From Crocinitomicaceae bacterium (lineage in GTDB: Bacteria > Bacteroidota > Bacteroidia > Flavobacteriales_D > Crocinitomicaceae): a stretch of DNA of 64,000 nt. Below, in pieces: positions 36,514 through 45,319 of the stretch. Numbering within the stretch: the first letter of the stretch is position 1; each line of letters opens with the position of its first letter. Below the pieces are notes generated by a model. That model ran no database searches, was not told the DNA's origin, and saw only the letters and a program-made list of their open reading frames with translations. Location of the stretch: NCBI GenBank assembly GCA_029251865.1, contig JAQXCN010000025.1:1-64000 (forward strand). Reading direction: 5' to 3'. A program made the translations under genes and the position numbers.

Positions 36514-37179
36514 TTAATCAGCGTGGTAGTCTGAAAACTCTTGCTCCTCAGCGTAATAAAAGATTCTTACTTGAGCCGTATCATTGAGAAAATCAATTTT
36601 ACCAATTTCAAAACGATTAATGGCAAGGCCAGTTCTTTCCTCAATGTCTTTTTTCATAATAGGTGCTTTGTCAGGTGTAATTAAATCAATTCGCTCGTAA
36701 TTAATTGTTTTTCTCGTTTCATGCTTCATGAGCCACAAGAATTCCAAAATATAGGTGAGGACTACCATGAAAACATTAATCAATGCCATCTCAGCTATAC
36801 TCAGTTGATTGGATGCCAAGGCGTTTACCACACTTAATCCAATAATGAGAAAAAGATACGTCATCTCTTTTATTTCAATAGCATCAGTTCGGTATCTTAT
36901 AATACCAAAAATAGCAAAGAGCCCTAGTCCCATACCAGTGTCTATGTCTAATTTTTTTAGACCAAAACATAAAAAGAAAGTGATCGTACCAATCAAATAA
37001 TAGGTAAATAAATAGTCTTTCCGCTTGGTTTTTGCGTAGTAAAGAAATCTAATGAGAATGGTAATAAATACCACATTTACACAAAGTCTTATAAGTAATA
37101 GGTAAAAGTCTTCATCGAACCATTGAAGGCCAATCATATTAGTTGCTTTGTTTTTTGCTAAAAATAAGTTTACTAGCAT
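36514..37179 (-). CDS. DUF4956 membrane protein
   Basis: A 221-residue protein with four membrane helices in the first ~160 residues and a soluble C-terminal region. The DUF4956 core is GLGLFAIFGIIRYRTD, followed by YLFLIIGLSVVNALAS. The family has no known activity but is repeatedly found next to VTC-domain (polyphosphate-polymerase-like) proteins, as here. A second ATG at 37137 (MIGLQWF) is an equally possible start and would avoid the 7-base overlap with the VTC gene. Confidence 0.88.
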   Translation of the reverse strand: MLVNLFLAKNKATNMIGLQWFDEDFYLLLIRLCVNVVFITILIRFLYYAKTKRKDYLFTYYLIGTITFFLCFGLKKLDIDTGMGLGLFAIFGIIRYRTDAIEIKEMTYLFLIIGLSVVNALASNQLSIAEMALINVFMVVLTYILEFLWLMKHETRKTINYERIDLITPDKAPIMKKDIEERTGLAINRFEIGKIDFLNDTAQVRIFYYAEEQEFSDYHAD

Positions 37180-37928
37180 ATAATTTTATTTATGGATAAG
37201 TTTTTCTTTTTAAATCTATTTTGTTTGAGTTTACTTGCTGGATGAAATTTCATTATTCCGACACAGTATTTACTCACCCTTAATGGGCGAATCATTCTTT
37301 TTTTCATTTTCATGAAAAACGCACTTGAACGGTCTATATTTCCCTGTTTGAGCTCACAAATCACCAAATTAGTTAAAGATTTAGTTTCTGCTGCATCTTG
37401 AAATTCAATATTTAGGTCAAAGGTAAGCCTTTCAGCTTTTGTTTTGTGCACAAGCGTAATTCGACTAAAACTGTTCGAAATTGTTGAATTTAATCCCTTT
37501 GCACCCTCATAAGCGTTTTCCAAAAAAGAAAGTTCTTCCTGACTGAAATTTGTTCCCCATTGCTCTGTTTTCAATCTCGTCTTTTCTGTCCGACCTTTTT
37601 TCTTACGTTTAACTTCAAGAAAGGATAGGTTGTTGTTCACATATTTTCGAATTCTGATTTTTAATCGATCATTCTTCTTTTTATGGTGATCTGAGAAGAA
37701 TTCAAAGTTTGGGGAATCGAAATATAGGCTTTCGTACTTTGAGTATTTTAAACCACTTACTTCTAATATTCTGTAATGTTCTGTCAGTTCGGGAAGCATT
37801 TCAGTGAAAACATTCTCGTGAATGGCATATTTTGTATCGATACGATTCATTAAAGCAACGGCATCCATTTCTGCGAGATTAACCGCATCAAAAGGGTCCG
37901 TGAGTAATTTGAGTCGTTCTTGTAACAT
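37173..37928 (-). CDS. VTC-domain (polyphosphate polymerase-like) protein
   Basis: A 251-residue soluble protein of the VTC/CYTH tunnel-fold group. Basic tunnel residues are visible: the RIDTKY start of the domain, RLKIRIRKY, and FLEVKRKKKGRTEKTR. In yeast Vtc4 this fold makes polyphosphate from ATP; in bacteria the activity of such proteins is mostly untested. Membrane localisation may come from its partner DUF4956 protein, encoded immediately downstream with a 7-base overlap. A -7 element lies 4 bases before its ATG, so it heads the long gene train down to 28126. Confidence 0.88.
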   Translation of the reverse strand: MLQERLKLLTDPFDAVNLAEMDAVALMNRIDTKYAIHENVFTEMLPELTEHYRILEVSGLKYSKYESLYFDSPNFEFFSDHHKKKNDRLKIRIRKYVNNNLSFLEVKRKKKGRTEKTRLKTEQWGTNFSQEELSFLENAYEGAKGLNSTISNSFSRITLVHKTKAERLTFDLNIEFQDAAETKSLTNLVICELKQGNIDRSSAFFMKMKKRMIRPLRVSKYCVGIMKFHPASKLKQNRFKKKNLSINKIIC

Positions 37929-37932
37929 CTGT

Positions 37933-37940
37933 CAAATGTA
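37933..37940 (-). promoter_or_regulatory. -7 promoter element close to the VTC start
   Basis: The minus strand reads TACATTTG, an exact match, with four bases to the ATG at 37928. A TTG lies 16 bases upstream (37959-37957), slightly short of the usual spacing. It would drive the whole VTC-to-HsdR_N-like train. Confidence 0.55.
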
Positions 37941-38010
37941 GTTCAATAATTGCTAGCAATAAAATCTTTTCCTTTAGACTCTCGCAAAGAAGTAGATCAA
38001 GAGTTTTTTT

Positions 38011-38475
38011 TTAAAATCGAAGCCCGATTTTTAAGTTTCCGTAGACGTAGAATCTTGTTGTTTCTGATGTGTTACCCCCGAAGCTACTTGATACTAATTT
38101 ACCGTTTGCGGGCCCTAAATCAAAAGCAATTAACCAATTGGTTCTGCTGAAAAAGGTAAAGCCCAGTGGAACATAGGCCACAGTGCCTCCTCCAACATCA
38201 ACAAGTACAAAAGAACTCAGTTTTATTCCGCTGTAGAAACAAACTTTTGAAGATCTTATGCGCCCGGGATAAATTGTAAACCCAGCCCCAATACCAATAA
38301 GACCAAAGCCTAATTCTAAGCTTAACTTATCATTTACTAGACGCTCATAACTAAGGCCTATTGCGGACGACGCGCCTAAAAGATTTCCTGAAATGATGTT
38401 TTGTTTTTCTTGCGCTTTTAGGTTTAGCGATAGAAGAAGGAATACAATCAGAATATTCGGATACCAATTAGTCAT
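38011..38475 (-). CDS. Small exported beta-barrel-like hypothetical protein
   Basis: A 154-residue protein with a signal peptide (MTNWYPNILIVFLLLSLNLKA) followed by alternating strands rich in Gly, Phe and Tyr (IGLSYERLVNDKLSLELGFG, ...VYGNLKIGLRF), ending in a terminal Phe. This looks like a small outer-membrane barrel. No family is recognised. It begins directly at the stop of the 71-aa membrane protein gene and is followed after 82 bases by the VTC gene. Confidence 0.7.
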   Translation of the reverse strand: MTNWYPNILIVFLLLSLNLKAQEKQNIISGNLLGASSAIGLSYERLVNDKLSLELGFGLIGIGAGFTIYPGRIRSSKVCFYSGIKLSSFVLVDVGGGTVAYVPLGFTFFSRTNWLIAFDLGPANGKLVSSSFGGNTSETTRFYVYGNLKIGLRF

Positions 38476-38691
38476 TTATTCCTCAAGTTCTTCATCATGT
38501 TCTGTAATCTGATCAGAAGTCCCATATTTTTTTTCTGAATACTGCCCGAGTTCATAACATAAAATTGCTGCTATGGTATAAAATATTGGGGTGGATGAAG
38601 ACAAGTTTAGACTATTAAAGATTTCTGATATCGACATAATAACGATACCAATTCCAATGATTACTGTAATATTGAATATTTTCTTTTTCAT
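38476..38691 (-). CDS. Small membrane protein, two helices
   Basis: From the ATG at 38691 the protein has 71 residues, with two hydrophobic helices (about residues 6-24 and 34-50) and a short acidic C-terminal tail (ITEHDEELEE). It could be an inner-membrane partner or an adaptor; no family is recognised. The downstream barrel-like gene begins at its stop, so the two are co-transcribed. Confidence 0.65.
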   Translation of the reverse strand: MKKKIFNITVIIGIGIVIMSISEIFNSLNLSSSTPIFYTIAAILCYELGQYSEKKYGTSDQITEHDEELEE

Positions 38692-38902
38692 GGACAAGAA
38701 TTTGCTATTTGTGAAGTTACAAGAAATTCAATTGATTTTTCATTGCGTGCTATTTTTTCAATTGGTTTAGCTATTAATTTAATGAATTTCGGTTTGAAAA
38801 ATCTCTTTTATGTATATGCTTTACTCCACTTGATATCCAAAACAATATCCTTTTTTCACCTTTTATTTTAAAAAAATAAAATCAAGTGTTTAATAGATTT
38901 TC

Positions 38903-38910
38903 TATATTTC
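38903..38910 (+). promoter_or_regulatory. Near-consensus -7 element for the CFI-box lipoprotein gene
   Basis: TATATTTC differs from TAnnTTTG only at the last base and lies 4 bases before the ATG at 38915. Just upstream is an AT hairpin (TTTTATTTT at 38861 and its complement ending 38881) and an inverted pair CACTTGAT (38827)/ATCAAGTG (38881); these might be operator-like but this is speculative. Confidence 0.4.
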
Positions 38911-38914
38911 GATT

Positions 38915-39688
38915 ATGAAAAAAACACTTTTCCTCGTTCTTCTTGTTGTTTTTATGACTGCTTGTTCAACGTATAATTACAACTCGACGTATAATTCCTC
39001 CGAGATTTTATTCAATCCAGATGAATTCGCTCAAAATCCCGAATTATGGGATTTTTATGTTCACGATCGAAAAGGAAAATCATATAAGGGAAGATCTTCT
39101 TCAATGAATGATGGTGCATTCAGTACAGTTTTAGTTGAACGATATGTGGAGCCAATTCCAGTTGTGCTTGAATCAGGTCAAGAGTATCGAAAAAATGAGG
39201 TGCACGTTTTTGTTCAAGACACAGTTATTGAGGAGCGCGTGCGAAGTCATTTCAAACCTTCTGACATCATTGAGGTGGTTTCTTTTGGTACACCCTCTTC
39301 CGTTAAAGAGCACAAAAAATCAAACACAAATACCGCTACAAGAAGTGTATTAGGCACTGTCGGTATTATTGTTGGTGGTGTTTTAGGGGGGATTCTGTTG
39401 ATTAGTTTAATTGTTGCGGCAATCGTTGAATCCTTTCTCGGTAGTTTGGGTTGTTATATTGCAACTATGGCCTATGGCTCTTATGATGCACCAGAGGTTA
39501 GGGTATTAAGAAGGTTTCGAGATGAAAAATTGAAAAGAACATTTATAGGACGCGTTTTTATTAGTAATTATTATGCTTTTTCCCCTTTACTCGTCCGGTT
39601 TGTGAAGCGAACAGGTTTCGCTGAAGGCTTTATTAGAGTTAAACTAGATGCTTTTGTGGATCGATTGAAAACAAAAAATAATTGGTAA
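38915..39688 (+). CDS. Lipoprotein with a C-terminal CFI-box domain
   Basis: A 257-residue protein in three parts. First, a lipoprotein signal (MTAC, Cys17). Second, a soluble region with a beta-rich appearance (about 25-140). Third, a strongly hydrophobic Gly/Ile/Val segment at ~144-176, followed by CYIATMAYGSYDAPEV (180-195), then VLRRFRDEKLK, and a basic tail. This last part matches the domain NCBI names CFI-box-CTERM, whose role (a possible processing or anchoring signal) is unknown. Having both a lipoprotein N-terminus and this C-terminal unit is unusual. It is monogenic, with a gap of 73 bases to the next gene. Confidence 0.82.
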   Translation: MKKTLFLVLLVVFMTACSTYNYNSTYNSSEILFNPDEFAQNPELWDFYVHDRKGKSYKGRSSSMNDGAFSTVLVERYVEPIPVVLESGQEYRKNEVHVFVQDTVIEERVRSHFKPSDIIEVVSFGTPSSVKEHKKSNTNTATRSVLGTVGIIVGGVLGGILLISLIVAAIVESFLGSLGCYIATMAYGSYDAPEVRVLRRFRDEKLKRTFIGRVFISNYYAFSPLLVRFVKRTGFAEGFIRVKLDAFVDRLKTKNNW

Positions 39689-39761
39689 AATATCCTTTTT
39701 AATATTGAAATCAGTTTTACATTATTGTGTAATTCAAATTTTTTAATGTCCTTTATAAAAG

Positions 39762-40745
39762 ATGTCTTCCACCCAAGCTGTATTTAAAAGTTTTATACAT
39801 ACATCCCTTTTATGTTTATTCATACTTGTTTTAAGTTCTTGCGGGACTGATCACGATATTGATAGTGCTGTGCTCAAAATGAATTCAGATAGTATTCTTT
39901 TAATGAATATAAGTCTAGGCTTTATTATGTTGGGAGTTGCGCTCAAGCTTGAAGTTAAAGATTTTATCCTGGTTTTTTCTGCGCCTAAATCTGTTTTGGT
40001 TGGCTTTGTTTCGCAATTTTTCGCACTTCCTTTTTTAACCTTCCTGTTTGTTCTGATCTTAAAACCCATGCCCAGTGTCGCTATGGGGATGATGATTGTT
40101 GCAGCTTGTCCCGGAGGCAATATTTCTAATTTCATGACTTCAATTGCCAATGGAAATACAGCTTTGTCTGTTTGCATGACCGCGATTGCAAGTGTTGTAG
40201 CTGTTTTTATGACACCGTTTAATATATCATTCTGGGGAGGTATGTATGCGCCAACAGCTTCTATCTTATCTAATGTCAGTATTGATTTTATTGAAATGTT
40301 GAAGATCGTTGGAATGATTCTTTTGATTCCCCTGGTCATTGGAATGTGCCTTCGTGCTTTTAAACCGAAGATGGCAGATTTTTTATTGCCAATTACCCAT
40401 TATGGCTCAATGCTTATTTTTGGATCCATTGTCGTATTTGCATTTAAAGCAAATACGGAACTATTTCTGAAATACATTCATCTTATAATTTTTATTGTTT
40501 TAGCCCATAATGCGATTGGGATTTTAACGGGTTATTCCTTAGCACGCTTATTCAAATTGCCGGGGACTGATCAAAAAACACTGGCAATAGAAACAGGTAT
40601 TCAAAATTCCGGACTTGGACTTGGGTTGATTTTTGCCTTTTTTGATGGAATGGGAGGAATGGCTATTGTCGCTGGTTGGTGGGGTATTTGGCACATTATT
40701 TCAGGGTTGAGCATCGCCTATTTTTTCAAAAACAAAAACCTTTAG
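39762..40745 (+). CDS. Bile acid:sodium symporter (BASS) family protein
   Basis: A 327-residue membrane protein with about nine to ten helices. Family features are AACPGGNISNFMTSIANGNTALSVCMTAI and later IETGIQNSGLGLGLI, the regions that form the sodium sites. BASS members carry organic acids such as bile acids, pyruvate or glutamate-like anions; the substrate here is unknown. Oddly, the N-terminus contains LVLSSC (Cys27), which looks like a lipobox; an ATG at 39879 would remove it and start at the first transporter helix. Both starts are possible. Confidence 0.88.
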   Translation: MSSTQAVFKSFIHTSLLCLFILVLSSCGTDHDIDSAVLKMNSDSILLMNISLGFIMLGVALKLEVKDFILVFSAPKSVLVGFVSQFFALPFLTFLFVLILKPMPSVAMGMMIVAACPGGNISNFMTSIANGNTALSVCMTAIASVVAVFMTPFNISFWGGMYAPTASILSNVSIDFIEMLKIVGMILLIPLVIGMCLRAFKPKMADFLLPITHYGSMLIFGSIVVFAFKANTELFLKYIHLIIFIVLAHNAIGILTGYSLARLFKLPGTDQKTLAIETGIQNSGLGLGLIFAFFDGMGGMAIVAGWWGIWHIISGLSIAYFFKNKNL

Positions 40746-40756
40746 GATTAAATACC

Positions 40757-40987
40757 ATGGAAAAGGGCCCACAATCTAAAATGCTCATTCAGCTTGTAAC
40801 GATGAGGATGCCTTATGGAAAATACAAAGGCACTTTGTTGTGTGATTTGCCTGAGCCCTACCTGTCGTGGTATAACGCCAAAGGTTTTCCTCCTGGTCAA
40901 ATGGGGCAGCTTTTGGCTTCTATTTATGAAATCAAGCTCAATGGACTTGAGTATCTCCTCAAACCTCTCAAGCAAAAACACGGTTAG
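40757..40987 (+). CDS. DUF3820 family protein
   Basis: A 76-residue protein with the DUF3820 pattern: MPYGKYKGTLLCDLPEPYLSWY, then GFPPGQMGQLLASIYEIKLNGLE. The ATG at 40757 starts 11 bases after the BASS gene stop; an upstream in-frame extension overlaps the transporter gene and is rejected. The family is common in Proteobacteria and Bacteroidota; its role is not established. It probably shares the BASS transcript. Confidence 0.88.
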   Translation: MEKGPQSKMLIQLVTMRMPYGKYKGTLLCDLPEPYLSWYNAKGFPPGQMGQLLASIYEIKLNGLEYLLKPLKQKHG

Positions 40988-41152
40988 TTAAGGGTGTCTT
41001 TCAATGCGTTCTGTTTCTAAAAAGGCAAATATTTATTCATTTATTTTGTATAGATTTAACGTAAGCTAAAATGATTAAAATCAAAATATGACTCCGGCAG
41101 AAACCTTAGTTTTCATCTCATAAATTGATTTTAAATTAGAAACATAATCACC

Positions 41153-44002
41153 ATGAAATCATTTTATTTGAGCATCCTATGCTTCCATATAATTTTATTC
41201 ACCCCTGCTATTTTTCAAGCTCAGAACTTTATTGTAAATACTTTTGATGATACGCCTGATATTAATTTATCCGATGGTATTTGCGCCGATGCTAGTGGTG
41301 AATGTTCTTTAAGAGCTGCTGTTATGGAGTCAAATGCTCTTTCAGGAAGTCATGAGGTCACACTTCAGGTGGGTGTTTATCTATTATCGAATTCAGGAAT
41401 TAATGAAGATGATGGACAAACTGGTGATTTGGATTTATCTGCTAACATTTCAATTGTTGGGATGGGGCCAGAACAAACGTTTATTAACGGTGACAGTCTT
41501 GATCGAATATTACACATTCAGTCTTCAGGGGTAGTTGCCCTTGAAATGTTAAGTCTTGCACAGGGTTATGCTTTGTCCGGTAATGGAGGCGCTATTCTTA
41601 ATCAAGGAGCGTTGACACTTAATAATATTCATATCGCAAATAGCTCAAGTGAATTGAATCAGGGAGGAACCGGCCAAGGAGGAATGGGAGGCGCAATTCT
41701 TAACCAAGGAATTTTGAATGCTACCAATTCAACATTCTATGAAAATACGGCAAAAGGAGGAAGCGGGATTGACGGATCAAACGGTGGTGGTGGCGGTGGT
41801 AGCACTCCTGGTTTAGGAGGTGCCATTTTTAATGCATCAAATGGTACTATTTCATTAATAAATTGTACACTTTCCACAAATAGAGCTATCGGAGGAAGAT
41901 ATTCTAATGGATCAGCAAATGGTGGTAATTTTAATATGATAGGTAATCCTGGTGCTGGTCTTAATGGGGGGCCTCCAGGAGCGTCAGGAGGCGGGGCTGG
42001 TGGAGATGCCACAGGAGACTTTTCAGGCGGTGGTGGTGGTGGTAGTTCTAGCTCCTTTGGTGGTCTCGGTGGCCTCGGCGGCTACGGCGGTGGTGGTGGT
42101 GGTCGTGGCGCACGTTCAGGAAGTGGCTCTTCTGGGCCAGGCGGACTTGGCGGTTTTGCTGGAGGTCAAGGATCTGGTCCTTGTTGTTCATCGGGCGGAG
42201 GTGGAGGTGCTGGTGGTGGTCTTGGCGGAGCTATCTTTAATAATGGAGGAAGCATTGTAATGACGAATTGCACTGTTGCATTTAATGAGGCTATAGGGGG
42301 TCAAGGTCGTTCTGACAATCCCAACTCAGGATATGCAGCAGGAGGAACGGATGGTGAAGGCTACGGGGGTGGATTATTCAATCGAGTAGGAAATTTTGAG
42401 TTAAACAATACAATTGTTTCACAAAACTCAATTACAAATGAAATAGTCAATGCAGCTCCTCAAGGAGTTATTCAAAATGAAGATTTGTTTGGTGAATTTC
42501 AATCGATTGCGGGACATAATTTAATTTACGAATTAGGTACTGCATCATTTAGTGGTTCAAATCAAGGCTTGATTTTATCAGTTGATCCAACTCTTGGTGA
42601 ACTAAATAATTACGGTGGTCCTACGTATACCCATTCGATTCCATCATGTCCTGTCGGTCCAGCCTCAAATGTCGGTAATGATGCCTATGCACTTCAATAC
42701 GATCAACGTGGTTTCGAAAGGTCAGGTATCTCAGATATTGGTGCATTTGAATCACAATCTACAGCAGTATCGCTTGATGTACTTATTACAAAACCTTGTC
42801 AAGGAGCATCTAATGGTGCAATTGTGCTCATTCCTTCTGGTACGCCCGAATACACTTATGAATGGGACTCAGCAACCGGAGGTCAAACAGATTCCATTGT
42901 GCTAAACCTGAGTGTCGGAACATATTCCGTAATTATTACTGACGGGAATGGATGTCTGAAGGATACTTCGTTTGTTTTGGATGAAGCATTAACACCTCAA
43001 ATAGATGCTTTACCCGAACAAGAATCCTGTGATATATTTACTTTGCCTGAAATAACGGGTACTAATTTGTCGGGAAATGAGGCCTATTATAGTTTATCAG
43101 GTGCACAAGGAGATACTTACCTTGCTGATGCATCCATTACAGAATCCTGCTCAATTTTTGTTTTTGACAGTTTATCTTATTGTATAGATGAGTATGCTCT
43201 TCCTATTATTATTCATGATTCTCCTGAGTTAATTGATTTTTCGGGAGAGGCTACGTATTGTGAAGGAAACGAAATCCAAGAACTTATTTTAAATGTTGAC
43301 GGTATACCTGAATTTACTATCGAATACACCCTTGATGGAATCCTTCAAACTTTAAGTTCTAACAATAGCTCCTTTTCAATTGGTAACGCTCCAGGTTTAT
43401 ATACCCTTTTGCAATTGGAGGATGCATTTTGTGGGAGTAGTATTTCAGCGATCCAAAGTATAGTGATAAATGAGATTCCATCAGCTCCAATATTAGAGGG
43501 TGAAACTGAATATTGTGAATCAGATTTTATTGAAGAACTTCTAGCATTTGGAGGTTCTGGTGAAGTGACTTGGTATGAAGATTCTTTGCTAACAGAAGTA
43601 GTATCTTCGTCAAACAGTTATAGCCCAGAAGGCGATCTGGGTTCCGTTTCATACTATGCAACCTATACCGAGAACAACTGTGAAAGCATTCCTTCTCAAA
43701 TAATATTGACAGTTGCATATTGTGATGTGATTGTTCCCACTGCATTTACACCGAACAATGATAATGTGAATGATTTGTGGAATATCCAAAGACTAGACCT
43801 GGTATTTCCAAAAAACTTGGTTTCCGTTTATAATCGATTGGGTAATAAAGTTTATGAATCTACACAAGGGAACTATGAAATTCGACCATGGGACGGAATT
43901 TATGATGGGAATGAATTACCCGTTGGATCCTATTATTATATTATTGATTACAATGATACTAGCCATAAAAAGATGAACGGAATTGTAAGTATTATTAGAT
44001 AG
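41153..44002 (+). CDS. Large T9SS cargo: CSLREA beta-helix, SprB repeat, type B C-terminal domain
   Basis: A 949-residue secreted protein. After the signal peptide (1-24) comes a CSLREA-type motif (CSLRAAV at 51-57), then a beta-helix-like region with repeats GGAILNQG (145-152), GGAILN (179-184), GGAIFN (222-227) and GGAIFN (358-363). It is interrupted by very Gly-rich loops at ~201-220 and ~265-357. A SprB-like repeat (CQGASNGAIVL ... YTYEW ... VGTYSVIITDGNGC) lies at ~545-612, and Ig-like segments follow. The last ~90 residues (PTAFTPNNDNVND ... NGIVSIIR) are the gliding-motility/T9SS type B C-terminal domain. It is probably a surface adhesin exported by T9SS. Confidence 0.9.
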   Translation: MKSFYLSILCFHIILFTPAIFQAQNFIVNTFDDTPDINLSDGICADASGECSLRAAVMESNALSGSHEVTLQVGVYLLSNSGINEDDGQTGDLDLSANISIVGMGPEQTFINGDSLDRILHIQSSGVVALEMLSLAQGYALSGNGGAILNQGALTLNNIHIANSSSELNQGGTGQGGMGGAILNQGILNATNSTFYENTAKGGSGIDGSNGGGGGGSTPGLGGAIFNASNGTISLINCTLSTNRAIGGRYSNGSANGGNFNMIGNPGAGLNGGPPGASGGGAGGDATGDFSGGGGGGSSSSFGGLGGLGGYGGGGGGRGARSGSGSSGPGGLGGFAGGQGSGPCCSSGGGGGAGGGLGGAIFNNGGSIVMTNCTVAFNEAIGGQGRSDNPNSGYAAGGTDGEGYGGGLFNRVGNFELNNTIVSQNSITNEIVNAAPQGVIQNEDLFGEFQSIAGHNLIYELGTASFSGSNQGLILSVDPTLGELNNYGGPTYTHSIPSCPVGPASNVGNDAYALQYDQRGFERSGISDIGAFESQSTAVSLDVLITKPCQGASNGAIVLIPSGTPEYTYEWDSATGGQTDSIVLNLSVGTYSVIITDGNGCLKDTSFVLDEALTPQIDALPEQESCDIFTLPEITGTNLSGNEAYYSLSGAQGDTYLADASITESCSIFVFDSLSYCIDEYALPIIIHDSPELIDFSGEATYCEGNEIQELILNVDGIPEFTIEYTLDGILQTLSSNNSSFSIGNAPGLYTLLQLEDAFCGSSISAIQSIVINEIPSAPILEGETEYCESDFIEELLAFGGSGEVTWYEDSLLTEVVSSSNSYSPEGDLGSVSYYATYTENNCESIPSQIILTVAYCDVIVPTAFTPNNDNVNDLWNIQRLDLVFPKNLVSVYNRLGNKVYESTQGNYEIRPWDGIYDGNELPVGSYYYIIDYNDTSHKKMNGIVSIIR

Positions 44003-44148
44003 ATGATTTTAATAAGCTTGAAGTTTTTCGTAAGCCCATTAAAGTCCAATATGTTGTGCACTAATCGTAATGTGAAACATCGATGACGTATAAATACCTT
44101 TATGAATAAGTGCTTTTATATTTGCTAAGGTGATTTCTAAAAGTCGAT

Positions 44149-44156
44149 TATCTTTG
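44149..44156 (+). promoter_or_regulatory. -7 promoter element for purT
   Basis: TATCTTTG matches exactly and lies 5 bases before the ATG at 44162. A second exact match, TATATTTG, is at 44117-44124. Its TTTG end could serve as a poor -33 for the first (24-base spacing), or both could be separate start points. Confidence 0.55.
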
Positions 44157-44161
44157 TCTCC

Positions 44162-45319
44162 ATGAAAAAAATACTTCTTCTAGGTTCCGGAGAGCTCGGT
44201 AAAGAATTTGTGATTGCATGCCAGCGTCTCGGACAGTTCATTATTGCTGTGGATAGCTACCCCAATGCGCCAGCAATGCAAGTAGCCCATGAGTCAGAGG
44301 TAATTTCAATGCTTGACGGTGCAGCACTCGATCGCATCGTGGCCAAGCATCAACCTGATTTCATTGTGCCCGAAATTGAAGCCATTCGTACAGAACGCTT
44401 TTACGATTATGAAAAACAAGGCATCAAGGTAATCCCAAGTGCAAAAGCGGCAAACTTTACCATGAATAGAAAAGCCATACGTGACTTGGCAGCAATTGAC
44501 TTAGCTGTGCGCACTGCAACCTACAGTTACGCAACAAATTCAGAAGAGCTGCGTGAAGGTGTCAATAAATGTGGAATGCCTTGTGTTGTAAAGCCTTTAA
44601 TGTCTAGTTCAGGGAAAGGGCAGTCAGTGATTCGAACTGAAGCGGATATTGAGAAGGCATGGACATATGCCTGCGAGGGTTCTCGAGGGGATTTACAGGA
44701 AGTTATTGTGGAGGGTTTTATTGATTTTGATTATGAAATCACCTTACTCACAGTGACCCAGAATGATGGACCTACTTTATTTTGTCCACCAATTGGTCAT
44801 CGACAGGAGCGGGGAGATTACCAAGAAAGTTGGCAGCCGATGCCCATGAATCCAGAGCATCTTAAAGAGGCGCAGGATATGGCAGCAAAGGTAACCGCGG
44901 AGCTAGGAGGCGCAGGCATTTGGGGTGTTGAATTTTTCATTACGGCGGAAGGTGCTTATTTTTCAGAGTTATCACCAAGACCACATGATACAGGAATGGT
45001 TACACTTGGTAAAACACAAAACTTAAATGAATTTGAATTGCATGCACGAGCGATTCTATCACTCCCGATACCAGAAATTAAATTGCTTCAAAATGGAGCG
45101 AGTGCTGTTGTATTGGCAGAGGAAGAATCTTCAACGACTCCCGTTTTTAACGGACTTGAAGATGCGATGAACACCCTTAATTCAGAAGTGCGTTTGTTTG
45201 GAAAACCAGCTACGCGTCCCTATCGACGAATGGGGGTCACACTGAAATATGGCACGAATGATGTTAAAGAATTGGTCGAACAAGCCCAAGAAATGGCGGC
45301 AAAAATAAATGTAAAATGA
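44162..45319 (+). CDS. purT: Formate-dependent GAR transformylase (PurT)
   Basis: PurT makes formyl-GAR from GAR, formate and ATP in purine synthesis, independent of folate. The 385-residue ATP-grasp enzyme starts [21 protein letters not shown] and has the glycine-rich loop MSSSGKGQS, and ITLLTVTQ and [14 protein letters not shown] in the grasp domain, which tell it from PurK and PurD. It heads a run of overlapping genes on the plus strand: its stop overlaps the M61 peptidase start (ATGA). Confidence 0.96.
   Translation: MKKILLLGSGELGKEFVIACQRLGQFIIAVDSYPNAPAMQVAHESEVISMLDGAALDRIVAKHQPDFIVPEIEAIRTERFYDYEKQGIKVIPSAKAANFTMNRKAIRDLAAIDLAVRTATYSYATNSEELREGVNKCGMPCVVKPLMSSSGKGQSVIRTEADIEKAWTYACEGSRGDLQEVIVEGFIDFDYEITLLTVTQNDGPTLFCPPIGHRQERGDYQESWQPMPMNPEHLKEAQDMAAKVTAELGGAGIWGVEFFITAEGAYFSELSPRPHDTGMVTLGKTQNLNEFELHARAILSLPIPEIKLLQNGASAVVLAEEESSTTPVFNGLEDAMNTLNSEVRLFGKPATRPYRRMGVTLKYGTNDVKELVEQAQEMAAKINVK

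Noticed and set aside
38827-38888. Inverted repeat CACTTGAT/ATCAAGTG with an AT hairpin before the CFI-box gene
   Set aside because: The arms are short, far apart and AT-rich, so they are not convincing as an operator or RNA structure without comparative support.
41737-42260. Open frames on both strands across the Gly-rich part of the adhesin
   Set aside because: They arise from the repetitive GGT/GGC codons and encode low-complexity Pro- or Val-rich sequence with no start context; the T9SS adhesin frame explains the region.
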